Assembly: GCA_023386955.1 (NCBI GenBank)
Contig: JAEWIS010000039.1
Coordinates: forward strand, 1-64,000
Reading direction: 5' to 3'
DNA from: Bacillota bacterium
GTDB lineage: Bacteria; Bacillota; Bacilli; Paenibacillales; NBRC-103111
DNA: 64,000 nt
In this document: positions 44,088 to 53,095 of the stretch, piece after piece
Position numbering within the stretch: the stretch's first letter is position 1
How the letters are laid out: each line of letters opens with the position of its first letter
Program-made: the position numbers and the translations under genes
The notes under the pieces: model-generated
Databases searched by the model: none
Seen by the model: the letters and a program-made list of their open reading frames with translations, nothing else
What the model was told of the DNA's origin: nothing

Positions 44088-45308
44088 CTACGTCCGGTAT
44101 GCCGCATTGATCCGCACATATTCGTAGCTGAGGTCACAGCCCCACGCTGTGGCGGTTTCCCGGCCCATATGCAGATTCACGTATATCTGAACCAGGTCTC
44201 CCCGCAGGTAAACCAGAGCCTTCTCTTCATCAAATTTCACCGGCCGGGATTGCTCCAGCGTCACCAGATCGCCGATGCGGATATCCACGGTTTCCGTATT
44301 CACCGGGTATCCGGCTCTACCGACGGCGGCAATAATCCGGCCCCAGTTGGCATCCGCGCCGAAGCAAGCGGACTTCACCAGAGAGGAACCGATCACCGTT
44401 TTGGCAATGGCCCGCGCCGCTTCCAGGGATTCAGCACCCGCCACGTTCACCTCAATGAGCTTGGTAGCTCCTTCACCGTCACGGGCAATGGCCTTGGCCA
44501 AATATTCACCCACATACCGAAAACCCTCGGCGAATGCCTCATAGTCGGGATGCGCTTCGGTCAGCTCTCCGCTGCCGGCCAGACCGCTGGCCATGGCCAC
44601 TACCATATCGTTGGTACTGGTATCACCATCTACTGTAATCATATTGAAGGTGGTGTCCGTCACGCTGCCCAGCAGCTTCTGGAGACCCTCGGCACTGATC
44701 TTGGCATCAGTGGTGATAAAACCCAGCATGGTGGCCATGTTGGGGTGGATCATCCCAGAGCCTTTGGCCGCCCCGGCAATATGCACCGTCTCTCCGCCTA
44801 CGGTCACTTGAACACAAACCAGCTTCTGCGCCAGGTCTGTGGTCATAATCGCCTGGCAGAAGTCCTCACTGCCGTCCGCCTTCAACACCTCCGGCAGGCC
44901 GGCAATGCCGTTACGGACCTTCTCCATGGGCAGCGGCTCGCCTATGACACCGGTGGAGGTCACCCCGGCCAGCTCCTCCGCCACACCGAAGGCCTTGGCA
45001 GCCAGCGCCCGCATCTCGTAGGCGTCAGCTTCCCCTTGTTTGCCGGTGCAGGCATTAGCATTGCCGCTGTTCACCAGCATCACCTGAAGCTTGCCGCCGT
45101 GGCCGATGCTCTCCCGGGTCACCGCAAGCGGCGCCGCCTGGAACTGGTTCAAGGTATACACACCCGCCGCCGCTGCAGGCACCTGGCACACAATGACGCC
45201 AAGGTCATAACGCTCCGTCTTCTTCAGGCCGCAATGCAGCCCGGCTGCCTTAAATCCCTGGGGCGTCGTGATGCCCCCGCCTTCCACTACGGCGAACCGC
45301 TTCGTCAT
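44088..45308 (-). CDS. argJ: Glutamate N-acetyltransferase / ornithine acetyltransferase
   Basis: Protein of 406 aa. I chose the third ATG (MTKRFAVVEGGGI, 45308) for ribosome-site spacing; the first in-frame ATG is nine codons upstream. The Ntn-type self-cleavage site is in MITVDGDTSTNDMVV, where the second Thr becomes the nucleophile of the beta chain. Conserved blocks include VNSGNANACTGKQGE and GAAKGSGMIHPNMATML. It recycles the acetyl group from acetylornithine to glutamate, and monofunctional or bifunctional use cannot be read from sequence. Confidence 0.95.
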   Translation of the reverse strand: MTKRFAVVEGGGITTPQGFKAAGLHCGLKKTERYDLGVIVCQVPAAAAGVYTLNQFQAAPLAVTRESIGHGGKLQVMLVNSGNANACTGKQGEADAYEMRALAAKAFGVAEELAGVTSTGVIGEPLPMEKVRNGIAGLPEVLKADGSEDFCQAIMTTDLAQKLVCVQVTVGGETVHIAGAAKGSGMIHPNMATMLGFITTDAKISAEGLQKLLGSVTDTTFNMITVDGDTSTNDMVVAMASGLAGSGELTEAHPDYEAFAEGFRYVGEYLAKAIARDGEGATKLIEVNVAGAESLEAARAIAKTVIGSSLVKSACFGADANWGRIIAAVGRAGYPVNTETVDIRIGDLVTLEQSRPVKFDEEKALVYLRGDLVQIYVNLHMGRETATAWGCDLSYEYVRINAAYRT

Positions 45309-45370
45309 TTTATTCATCCTCTCCTGTGATAACATGGTCCTTAGCCGGAGGCCGGATATGTTATGGAAGC

Positions 45371-45396
45371 CTCGAAATTGGTGCGACCAATTTGAG
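45371..45396 (-). other. Small hairpin between argC and argJ
   Basis: A perfect 7-bp stem AAATTGG/CCAATTT around TGCGA (45375-45393), extended by CTC/GAG with one bulge. It lies in the 120-nt argC-argJ gap and has no T tract. Its role may be mRNA processing or none. Confidence 0.4.
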
Positions 45397-45428
45397 GGTC
45401 ATCTTTGCTTTTCATTAGCTCTTTATCC

Positions 45429-46481
45429 TTACGGATACACCGGCGTAAACGCCAATCCCGCACCTTCGTCCCAGCCCAGCATCAGATTCAGGTTCTGCAC
45501 CGCTTGGCCCGCTGCACCCTTCATCAGGTTATCGATTACCGACAGGATGGTGACGCGGCCTGTCCGCTCATCTACGGCAAAGCCGATGTCGCAATAGTTG
45601 GAGCCCCACACTTCCTTGGTGGCGGGCCATTTGCCCTTGTCGCGGATACGCACGAAGCGCCGTCCTTCATAATACTCCCGGTACAGCTTGATAAAATCCT
45701 CTTCCGTATGCGTCCCTTGCACTGTGGCATACATGGTGCTCAGAATGCCTCGGGTCATCGGGGTCAAATGGGTAGAGAAGGTAACCGCCACCTCCCGCCC
45801 GGCAATGCGCCCCAACGTTTGCTCAATTTCGGGAATATGCTGATGTTTGTTCAGCTTATACGGAGCCAGATTTTCGTTAATCTCCGCATAATGCACCGAT
45901 AACCCCAGTCCGCGCCCTGCACCCGACACACCGGACTTGGCATCGATAATAATAGTCGCCGGATCGATCCAGCCAGCCTCTACCGCAGGGATCAGTCCCA
46001 GCAGAGTAGCAGTGGGATAACAGCCCGGGTTGGAAATAAAGGGCTTGCCCGGCACCTCCGTACCAAAAACCTCCGCCAGGCCATATACAGCCTCATCCAG
46101 ATAGGCTTGTGCCGCCGGCTCTTTTTTGTACCACTTGCTGTATACATCGGGACTCTTCAGCCGGAAATCTCCCGACAGGTCAATCACCTTCAGCCCCGCC
46201 TCCAGCAGCTGCGGCGCAAGCTTGGCACTTACACCAGAGGGAGTAGCGGTAAAAACCACATCCGCCTTTTCCTTCATCTCCGCTACATCCACACCGTCCA
46301 GATTCTCCACCATAATCTGATTCAGATGGGGATATCCGTCGGCAATAGGCACGCCAGAGCTCGAGGAGGAAATTACCGAGGTAATCTCCACGTGGGGGTG
46401 CTGCAGCAGCAGTCGGATCAGCTCCACTCCGCCGTATCCGGTAGAACCGACAATGGCAACCCTGCATTTGGTTTGCGTCAT
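45429..46481 (-). CDS. argC: N-acetyl-gamma-glutamyl-phosphate reductase
   Basis: Protein of 350 aa from the ATG at 46481 (GGAAGGGA site); the frame is open 23 codons upstream through the promoter. Rossmann start [18 protein letters not shown], the active-site cysteine in [18 protein letters not shown], and the family end [26 protein letters not shown]. It reduces acetylglutamyl phosphate with NADPH. First gene of the arginine operon, under the promoter with the overlapping ARG box. Confidence 0.97.
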   Translation of the reverse strand: [350 protein letters not shown]

Positions 46482-46521
46482 TCGAATCCCTTCCTTTCCG
46501 CCGTCCAAAAAGATATGTATT

Positions 46522-46550
46522 ATTATACGTTTCATGGTATAAAAATTCAA
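46522..46550 (-). promoter_or_regulatory. Sigma-A promoter of the arg operon
   Basis: Minus strand: TTGAAT (46550-46545), a 17-nt spacer, TATAAT (46527-46522), 41 nt before the argC ATG. Confidence 0.82.
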
Positions 46551-46552
46551 TG
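46533..46552 (+). promoter_or_regulatory. ARG box (ArgR/AhrC operator)
   Basis: CATGGTATAAAAATTCAATG resembles the Bacillus ARG box (CATGAATAAAAATTCAAG type) at most positions and covers the spacer and -35 box of the argC promoter. This is where the arginine-bound ArgR/AhrC repressor would block RNA polymerase. A second, weaker half-match (TTTTTCTTGACATTC) follows at 46554-46568. Confidence 0.72.
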
Positions 46553-46580
46553 CATTTTTCTTGACATTCTCCGGCGGTGT

Positions 46581-47528
46581 TCAGGTCTCCAGCTTAAATC
46601 CCTTGCCCAGCACCTCCCGGGTTTCGCTGATAATAATGAAGGCCGCCGGGTCCACATCCCGGACCAGCTCCTTCAGCCGTGAAACCTCATTCTGGCTGAC
46701 CACCACCATCAGCACCGTCCGCTCTGCGCCGGTATATCCACCTGCTCCGTTCAGCCGGGTTAAACCCCGGTCCAGGTCATGAAGCACCGCTTCGGCGATA
46801 GCCTCCGTCTCCTCGGAGATGATATACGCCACCTTGGCGTAATTGAAGCCCAGTTGCACCACGTCAATAGTTTTGCTGGTTACATACAGACCGATCAGGG
46901 CGAACAAGGCTTTTTCCGCATCGAATACCAAACCCGCTGTCAGAATGACCAGCCCGTCCAACATGGCAACGGCAATCCCCAGACTGATTCCGGTAAAACG
47001 GTGGAGCAGCTGCGCCGCCAGATCCAGCCCTCCCGTGGAGCCCCGTCCGCGAAACACAATGCCCAACCCCACACCGATTCCGATCCCTCCATAAATCGTC
47101 GCCAGCAGCAAATTATCCGTCAGCGGCTCGCCGTTTTGCGTCAACAGTACAAACAGCGGGAGCACAAAGGATCCCACTGCCGTTTTCAGCCCGAATTGCT
47201 TGCCCAACAGTGATATTCCCAGCAAAAATAACGGGATGTTCAGCGCCCACTGGACCAGCGCGGGCTGGAAGCCGAACAGCTCCAGGGTGATTACGGAAAT
47301 TCCTGTCACACCACCGGAGGCCACCTGATTGGGCTTCAGGCAGTAGTTGAAGCTTAGGGCGATAATCAGGGAGCCCAGCAGCAGCAGGCCGTACTCCAGC
47401 ATATAATGGGCCGCGGTGCCCTTCCGGGGCGAAAAGGATCTTCTTCTGGCGGGAAGCCTCCATATTCTGGCCGGTTCTTCCTGCGCCCCCTCCTTCCGGT
47501 GATGGTTGTCATATTCGTTTGTGGACAT
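46581..47528 (-). CDS. YitT family membrane protein (DUF161/DUF2179)
   Basis: Protein of 315 aa. A charged cytoplasmic N-terminus of about 40 residues (longer than usual) is followed by five or six membrane segments (about 45-215) with the family patterns LKPNQVASGGVTGISVI and RGRGSTGGLDLAAQLLHRFTG, then a C-terminal DUF2179 domain (about 225-310: YIISEETEAIAEAVLHDLDRGLTRLNGAGGYTG). Members are proposed transporters or permeases but no substrate is established. It follows prfB after a strong terminator. Confidence 0.88.
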   Translation of the reverse strand: MSTNEYDNHHRKEGAQEEPARIWRLPARRRSFSPRKGTAAHYMLEYGLLLLGSLIIALSFNYCLKPNQVASGGVTGISVITLELFGFQPALVQWALNIPLFLLGISLLGKQFGLKTAVGSFVLPLFVLLTQNGEPLTDNLLLATIYGGIGIGVGLGIVFRGRGSTGGLDLAAQLLHRFTGISLGIAVAMLDGLVILTAGLVFDAEKALFALIGLYVTSKTIDVVQLGFNYAKVAYIISEETEAIAEAVLHDLDRGLTRLNGAGGYTGAERTVLMVVVSQNEVSRLKELVRDVDPAAFIIISETREVLGKGFKLET

Positions 47529-47563
47529 GCCTTCCCCTGCCTCCTGTATTCATGCATTCTCGC

Positions 47564-47625
47564 AAAAAAATCCTACACCGCCCGCCACCCCCTGCCGGTT
47601 CGGGTTCGGACTTGATGTAGGATTC
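47564..47625 (-). terminator. Terminator after prfB
   Basis: Minus strand: AATCCTACA (47624-47616) pairs with TGTAGGATT (47577-47569) around a long G/C-rich partly paired loop, followed by seven T. It separates prfB and the repeat element from the YitT gene. Confidence 0.8.
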
Positions 47626-47642
47626 TTTTTCCTGACAGTTTG

Positions 47643-47789
47643 TTAGAGACTGCGACGAAATAAGCTTATGCTTACGAAGTGGCGTTTGCTTTCGCAAACG
47701 CTCAAGTACCGCTAATTTGCTGACAAAACTCCCAAAACCGTGGAGATTTTGTCAGCAAAAGCGGGTACTAGTTTCCTCGCAGCTCCTTA
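47643..47789. repeat. Long palindromic repeat element B (prfB 3' end)
   Basis: Same family as 41773-41917, with arms at 47643-47730 and 47741-47789. The left arm is interrupted by a 42-bp fixed-head hairpin module (47665-47706) exactly where element A reads straight through. Its outer edge (CAGCTCCTTA) supplies the prfB stop codon, as element A does for argD. Confidence 0.8.
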
Positions 47790-48912
47790 CATATTATCGC
47801 TGTCGTTTTTGGTGTTGATTTGGCCCCGCAGATAAGCATCGATCAGAAAATCGATTTCCCCGTCCATCACCGATCCGATATTGCCGGATTCGGCGCCGGT
47901 CCGGTGATCCTTGACCATGCTGTAGGGGTGAAATACATAGGAGCGGATTTGGCTGCCCCAGGCAATATCCATCTGTACCCCGCGGATCTCAGCCAGATGC
48001 TGCTGCTGCTCCTCGATCTTCTTCTCGTAGAGCTTGGAACGGAGCATGGTCATACAGCGTTCTCTGTTCTGAATCTGGGAGCGTTCCGTCTGGCAGGAAA
48101 CCACGATGCCTGTAGGCATGTGGGTAATCCGCACCGCGGACTCCGTTTTGTTAATATGCTGTCCGCCGGCACCGCTGGAGCGGTAGGTATCCACATGCAG
48201 ATCCTCGGGGCGGATTTCAATCTCGATGGAATCGTCAATCTCCGGCATCACATCACAGGAGACAAAGGAGGTATGGCGGCGTCCTGAAGAGTCGAAGGGA
48301 GAAATCCGTACCAGCCGGTGGACCCCTTTCTCCGCCTTGAGATAGCCGTAAGCATTGAAGCCCTTGAAGAGAAGGGTGACACTCTTTACACCCGCTTCAT
48401 CACCGGGAAGATAATCCACAACCTCAACCTTGAAGCCCCGTTTTTCACCCCAGCGGCGGTACATACGCAGAAGCATATCCGCCCAATCCTGGGATTCGGT
48501 GCCGCCTGCACCGGGATGAAGCTCCAGGTAGGCGTTCAGCTTATCATAAGGCTGGTTCAACAGAAGCTGCAGCTCGTATTCATCCAGCTTCTTCATGAGA
48601 GCGGCAACACCGGTTCCCAATTCAGCAGCCAAACTGTCGTCCTGCTCTTCCTCCACCAGCTCCCGGGTCAGCTCCAGGTCCTCGTACTGGTTGCTCAGCT
48701 CGGTGAATTCCTCCACCACAGCTTTGATGGCATTCAGTTCGCCGATAATCTTCTGCGCCCGGTCATTGTCATCCCAGAAATCGGGAGCCGTCATCTTTTC
48801 CTCATAATCCGAAATTTGCTCCTGCTTCAGATCTAAGTCAAAGAGACCCCCTAAGGTTTGTGAGTCGCTCCGCAATCTCGCGGAGGTCTTGCTTTATTTC
48901 AGGTTCCAGCAT
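47787..48912 (-). CDS. prfB: Peptide chain release factor 2 (programmed +1 frameshift)
   Basis: The true start is the ATG at 48912 (GAGGTG site). Translation runs 24 codons to CTT-TGA (stop at 48840-48838), where a +1 shift on CTTTGA continues in the frame 48839-47787, giving about 374 aa. The shift site has the classic SD-like AGGGGG just upstream. The body has the recognition motif SPF ([11 protein letters not shown]) and the catalytic GGQ loop ([17 protein letters not shown]). RF2 ends translation at UGA and UAA, and low RF2 favours the shift, so the gene autoregulates. It starts 33 nt after secA, the standard secA-prfB order. The stop codon comes from repeat element B. Confidence 0.97.
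48837..48850 (-). other. prfB: prfB frameshift site
   Basis: Minus strand AGGGGG-TCT-CTT-TGA-C: internal SD-like sequence, slippery CTT codon, in-frame UGA followed by C. This is the conserved RF2 recoding signal. Confidence 0.95.
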
Positions 48913-48945
48913 ACTGCATACACCTCATTCGGATTTCTATAATGT

Positions 48946-51447
48946 TCAGCCTGCACCATGGCAGTTCTTGTATTTTTTGCCGCTGCCGCAAGGGCAGAGC
49001 TCGTTGCGTCCAACCTTTTCATCACGCCGAGCAGGGGACTTATCTGCAGCAACCTGGCCTTCGGCCACAGCCTGGCGTTCGATATTGGCTTCCACGTGAG
49101 CCTTCATAATATAAGTGGAAACTTCCTCTTGGATGGAATCGATCATCTCCTGGAACATCTGGAAGCCTTCCTTTTGGTACTCGCGCAGCGGATCGGTACC
49201 GCCATAAGCACGCAGGTGGATACCTTGACGGAGCTGGTCCATGGCGTCGATGTGATCCATCCACTTGGAGTCCACGGCACGCAGCACAACCACCTTCTCA
49301 AACTCCCGCATCAGCTCGCCCAGCTGCTCTTCACGGGCATTGTACAGGGGGTCCACCATCCCCTTAAGCTGCTCGACAACTTCTTCCTTTTCCTTGCCCC
49401 ACAGGTCGTCGCGGGAGATTGTACCTTCCTGCAGGAAGGTGCGGTTGCAGTATTCCACCACTGCCTCCAAATCCCACTCTTCGGGAATCACATCGTCGCC
49501 GCAGTGGGCGTCCACAATGCGGTCAATAGTTTCGTTAATCATGCCTACCACTACATCGCGGAGGTTCTCGGATTCAAGGATTTCCTTCCGCTGCTTGTAA
49601 ATGATGTTCCGCTGCTGGTTCATGACATCGTCATACTGCAGGACGTTGCGCCGTGCGTCGAAGTTATTGCCTTCCACCCGCTTCTGGGCAGATTCGACGG
49701 CGCGGGTAATCATCTTGCTCTCGATAGGCATGTCTTCCTCAAAACCAAGCCGGTCCATCATCCCCATGATGTTCTCGGCGCCGAACCGGCGCATGAGTTC
49801 ATCCTCCATAGACAGATAGAACTGGGAGGAGCCCGGGTCGCCTTGGCGTCCGGAACGGCCCCGCAGCTGGTTATCGATCCGGCGGCTCTCATGGCGCTCC
49901 GTACCTATAATATGCAGCCCGCCCAGATCCGCTACTCCCGTTCCGAGCAAAATGTCTGTACCACGGCCAGCCATATTGGTAGAAATAGTAACGGCGCCAG
50001 GCTGACCGGCCTTCGCCACGATTTCCGCTTCTTCTTTATGATACTTGGCATTCAACACCTGGTGCTGAACGCCTTTTTTCTTCAGCATGGCCGACAGCTT
50101 CTCGGAGTTCTCGATGGAGACCGTACCGACCAGCACCGGTTGTTTGTTCTGGTGGCGCTTGACGATTTCCTCCACCACTGCACGGAACTTACTGCCTTCG
50201 GATTTGTAGACCACGTCCGGCAGATCCTTCCGGATCATCGGCCGGTTGGTGGGCACGACCACAACCTCCAGGCCGTAAATCTTCTTGAATTCCTCTTCCT
50301 CGGTCTTCGCCGTACCGGTCATACCGGCAAGCTTGCGGTACATCCGGAAGTAGTTCTGGAAGGTGATGGTAGCCAGGGTCATGCTTTCGTTCTGGATCTT
50401 AATGCCTTCCTTGGCTTCGATGGCTTGATGCAGCCCGTCGCTGTACCGGCGGCCTACCATGAGGCGTCCGGTAAATTCGTCAACGATAATAACTTCCTCC
50501 GACCCGTCCTCATCCACCTGCACCACATAGTCCACGTCGCGCTTCATAATGGCGTGGGCCTTCAGACCTTGGGTCACATGGTGGTTGATGGTTACATTGG
50601 CGTGATCGAAGAGGTTTTCAATATCGAAATAGCTCTCCGCCTTGGCTACACCCGCTTCCGTGAGGGTAACCGACTTCAGCTTCACATCCACATTGTAGTC
50701 CAGCTCGTCCTTCAGCGTCATCACAAACCGGTTAGCTGTTACATACAAGTCCGTGGACTTGGAGGCTTGTCCGGAAATAATAAGAGGCGTCCGCGCTTCA
50801 TCCACCAGAATGGAGTCGACTTCGTCCACAATGGCATAATAAAGGGGCCGCTGCACCATTTGCTCTTTATACAGAACCATGTTGTCCCGCAGGTAATCGA
50901 AGCCGAACTCATTGTTCGTCCCGTATGTGATGTCACAGGCATACGCGGCCTGCTTGTCCTCATGGCTCATTTGCGCCAGGTTCAGACCCACAGTCATTCC
51001 CAGGAAATTATATATTTTACCCATTTCGTCCCGGCCCACGGTGGCCAGATAATCATTGACCGTTACCAGATGGACACCTTTGCCTGTAAGGGCGTTCAAA
51101 TACAAGGGCAAGGCGGCGGTTTGGGTTTTGCCTTCACCAGTTTTCATCTCGGAAATACGGCCGCTGTGGAGCACCATACCACCGATCAATTGCACATCAA
51201 AGTGGCGTTTGCCCAGCACCCGCTTGGAGGCTTCCCGGACGACAGCAAAAGCATCGGTGAGGACATTGTCCAGTTCTTCCCCTTTGGCCACACGTTCCTT
51301 CAGTACCTCGGTCTGCGCACGAAGCTCCTCATCGGACATGGCCTGATATTTCGGTTCAAGGGAGTTGATGATTTCCACATTCCTCATCATCTTCTTGATT
51401 TCTCTCTCGTTGGCGTCGCCAAAAATTTTCTTTACGAGTCCCAGCAT
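48946..51447 (-). CDS. secA: Preprotein translocase ATPase SecA
   Basis: Protein of 833 aa from the ATG at 51447 (AAAGGGG site). The frame is open 71 codons upstream but without family similarity. DEAD-type motor: [17 protein letters not shown] (Walker A), [20 protein letters not shown] (Walker B), [10 protein letters not shown], and [17 protein letters not shown]. The C-terminal zinc SEC-C motif ([14 protein letters not shown]) binds SecB-type partners or ribosomes. It drives export through SecYEG. Downstream of hpf, upstream of prfB. A TATAAT about 120 nt before the start may be its -10 box. Confidence 0.97.
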   Translation of the reverse strand: MLGLVKKIFGDANEREIKKMMRNVEIINSLEPKYQAMSDEELRAQTEVLKERVAKGEELDNVLTDAFAVVREASKRVLGKRHFDVQLIGGMVLHSGRISEMKTGEGKTQTAALPLYLNALTGKGVHLVTVNDYLATVGRDEMGKIYNFLGMTVGLNLAQMSHEDKQAAYACDITYGTNNEFGFDYLRDNMVLYKEQMVQRPLYYAIVDEVDSILVDEARTPLIISGQASKSTDLYVTANRFVMTLKDELDYNVDVKLKSVTLTEAGVAKAESYFDIENLFDHANVTINHHVTQGLKAHAIMKRDVDYVVQVDEDGSEEVIIVDEFTGRLMVGRRYSDGLHQAIEAKEGIKIQNESMTLATITFQNYFRMYRKLAGMTGTAKTEEEEFKKIYGLEVVVVPTNRPMIRKDLPDVVYKSEGSKFRAVVEEIVKRHQNKQPVLVGTVSIENSEKLSAMLKKKGVQHQVLNAKYHKEEAEIVAKAGQPGAVTISTNMAGRGTDILLGTGVADLGGLHIIGTERHESRRIDNQLRGRSGRQGDPGSSQFYLSMEDELMRRFGAENIMGMMDRLGFEEDMPIESKMITRAVESAQKRVEGNNFDARRNVLQYDDVMNQQRNIIYKQRKEILESENLRDVVVGMINETIDRIVDAHCGDDVIPEEWDLEAVVEYCNRTFLQEGTISRDDLWGKEKEEVVEQLKGMVDPLYNAREEQLGELMREFEKVVVLRAVDSKWMDHIDAMDQLRQGIHLRAYGGTDPLREYQKEGFQMFQEMIDSIQEEVSTYIMKAHVEANIERQAVAEGQVAADKSPARRDEKVGRNELCPCGSGKKYKNCHGAG

Positions 51448-51637
51448 GGGCGTACTACCCCTTTCAACATCCATTATCGATGGACACACATACAGAAATT
51501 GTAACAGTTTCGTCCCCCGGTAGCAACAGCACATCCTGCCAGCTGCCGGCCAAGCTGCACACATAACTCTTATTATACGCAAGAAATGTCCGGGCGTTTC
51601 ATTTTCTCTACCGATGTCACCCGCACGCCATATATAA

Positions 51638-51665
51638 AAGGCCTGACCGGTAACGGTCAAGCCTT
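51638..51665 (-). terminator. Weak terminator between hpf and secA
   Basis: AAGGC-C-TGACCG pairs with CGGTCA-A-GCCTT, with a single unpaired base on each arm. On the minus strand only TTTTATATA follows, so termination may be partial. Confidence 0.55.
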
Positions 51666-51687
51666 GGATAATCAGGTCAAAATGGAA

Positions 51688-52239
51688 TTATTGAGCCGGC
51701 TCGATCAAGCCGTACTTGCCATCGGCACGCTTATACACTACATTCACCTGGGACGAGTCCGAGTTGGCAAAAACAAAGAAGGTGTGTCCCACCATGTTCA
51801 TCTGGAGGATTGCTTCCTCCACATCCATGGGCTTCAGCGTAAACCGCTTCGTCCGGACGACCTCATACTCATCTTCTTCCTCCAACAGATGTACGGGGGT
51901 AACCACATCATCCTTAAACAAGTTCTTGTAGCCGGATTCCTGGCGGATCTTGCGATTCACCTTGGTCTTGTGCTTGCGGATCTGGCGCTCCAGTTTGTCT
52001 ACCACCAGGTCAATGGAGGCATACATGTCGTCGCTCTTCTCCTCCGCACGGAGCAGAACACCAGTCAAGGGAATGGTCACCTCAACGCTCTGCTTCTCCC
52101 GGATGACGCTCAACGTTACATTCACTTCAGATGTAGGGGGAGCTTCGAAATACCTTTCGAGCCGGCCGAGCTTTTTCTCCACGTAGTCACGCAATGCTTC
52201 CGTAACCTCAATGCGATCGCCTCTGATGCTGAATTTCAT
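51688..52239 (-). CDS. hpf: Long ribosome hibernation promoting factor
   Basis: Protein of 183 aa. The N-terminal domain (about 1-100: MKFSIRGDRIEVTEALRDYVEKKLGRLERYF) binds the 30S decoding centre. The C-terminal domain (about 125-180: VVRTKRFTLKPMDVEEAILQMNMVGHTFFVFANSDSSQVNVVYKR) dimerises two ribosomes into 100S particles. This is the single long form of Firmicutes. It sits upstream of secA as in Bacillus. Confidence 0.96.
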   Translation of the reverse strand: MKFSIRGDRIEVTEALRDYVEKKLGRLERYFEAPPTSEVNVTLSVIREKQSVEVTIPLTGVLLRAEEKSDDMYASIDLVVDKLERQIRKHKTKVNRKIRQESGYKNLFKDDVVTPVHLLEEEDEYEVVRTKRFTLKPMDVEEAILQMNMVGHTFFVFANSDSSQVNVVYKRADGKYGLIEPAQ

Positions 52240-52370
52240 GGATAAACTCCTCCTTTCTCTCTCTAGTATATCCTATTCGCCGCCCATCTTCAAAAACCCT
52301 TTACATTGGCCAAAACATTTTTATTCCCAGGGTTAGAAGCTTACGAAATTGGGAATACCTGATATCAAAC

Positions 52371-52400
52371 AGAAAAACACCCCGAACGAATCGGGGTGCC
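52371..52400 (-). terminator. Terminator of the cold-shock gene
   Basis: CACCCCGA (52378-52385) pairs with TCGGGGTG (52391-52398), and TGTTTTTCTG follows on the minus strand. Confidence 0.85.
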
Positions 52401-52448
52401 TCTCTGCTTATGGGACCATTTATTCAAGCGGTCACCCAGACCGGTTGA

Positions 52449-52646
52449 TTACAGTTTTACCACATTAGCTGCTTGCGGACCGCGTGCGCCTTCAACGATA
52501 TCAAATTCCACTTCTTGTCCTTCTTCGAGGGTCTTGAAACCTTCGGATTGGATTGCGGAGAAGTGAACGAATACGTCGCCGCCATCTTCGCGTTCGATGA
52601 AGCCATAGCCTTTTTCTGCGTTAAACCATTTCACTTTACCTTGCAT
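52449..52646 (-). CDS. Cold shock protein (CspA family)
   Basis: Protein of 65 aa from the ATG at 52646, 8 nt after GAAGGGA; in-frame ATGs up to 15 codons upstream lack a site. It has the five-stranded OB fold with RNP1 KGYGFIE and RNP2 VFVHFS, and [11 protein letters not shown] at the start. It binds single-stranded RNA/DNA and melts mRNA structure. Cold-shock genes usually carry a long structured leader; the region upstream here overlaps the DnaA-box intergenic stretch. Confidence 0.96.
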   Translation of the reverse strand: MQGKVKWFNAEKGYGFIEREDGGDVFVHFSAIQSEGFKTLEEGQEVEFDIVEGARGPQAANVVKL

Positions 52647-52851
52647 GCAGAACATTCCCTTCGTGTTCAAGTAGCTGTGAGTCATGCTCACAACCTGATG
52701 ATATCACCGGATGTAACCGATGTCAATTGAAATGAAGCCCCCCAAAAGCCATTCGACAAAACTAGATATTATTCTCCTCAATTTTCTAAAAATTCCGGTA
52801 TGCACACGATAAGCACATTCTATGCACTCTATGAAACCTTGTTTTCATTGA

Positions 52852-52893
52852 CTATCCACAAAGTTATGCACATTATCCACAGGCTGGGGATAA
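52852..52893. promoter_or_regulatory. DnaA-box cluster
   Basis: CTATCCACA (52852-52860), TTATGCACA (52864-52872) and TTATCCACA (52873-52881) follow each other on the plus strand; the last two abut. TTATCCCCA on the minus strand (52893-52885) is one base from consensus. Further partial matches, such as TGTGCACAG at about 52898-52906, flank it. The consensus is TTATNCACA. The cluster lies in the gap of about 450 nt (52647-53095) between the cold-shock gene and the XRE regulator. Confidence 0.72.
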
Positions 52894-53052
52894 ATTTGTG
52901 CACAGGTTGTGGGGATTTTTTTGTTGCCTTTGTTCGATTCTTGTCTATCTATGCCCCCGTTTGGCTTACCGGCCGCCTCTCTTTACTCCGTAACCGGTCC
53001 CTGATCCGCGTCTCTGTTTCTTCAATATATATCACGGTCCTCTCCGCGAATA

Positions 53053-53061
53053 TGCTATGAT
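53053..53061 (+). promoter_or_regulatory. Extended -10 promoter of the XRE regulator
   Basis: TGC-TATGAT (TATGAT 53056-53061) about 35 nt before the ATG at 53096. No clear -35 box. Confidence 0.5.
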
Positions 53062-53095
53062 AGAAATCAGAATAAAGAGACAGGGAGACAGATGT

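Noticed and set aside
47787..48912. prfB as a frameshifted pseudogene
   Set aside because: The in-frame TGA sits in the conserved RF2 recoding signal, so the gene is functional.
48958..51504. An 848-codon open frame on the plus strand opposite secA
   Set aside because: It is the antisense shadow of secA, which has all family motifs. The shadow has no ribosome site and no recognisable domain. High G/C third positions create such frames.
52852..52893. Chromosomal replication origin
   Set aside because: There is a DnaA-box cluster but no dnaA, dnaN or clear A/T-rich unwinding repeat series beside it; a secondary DnaA-binding site fits better.
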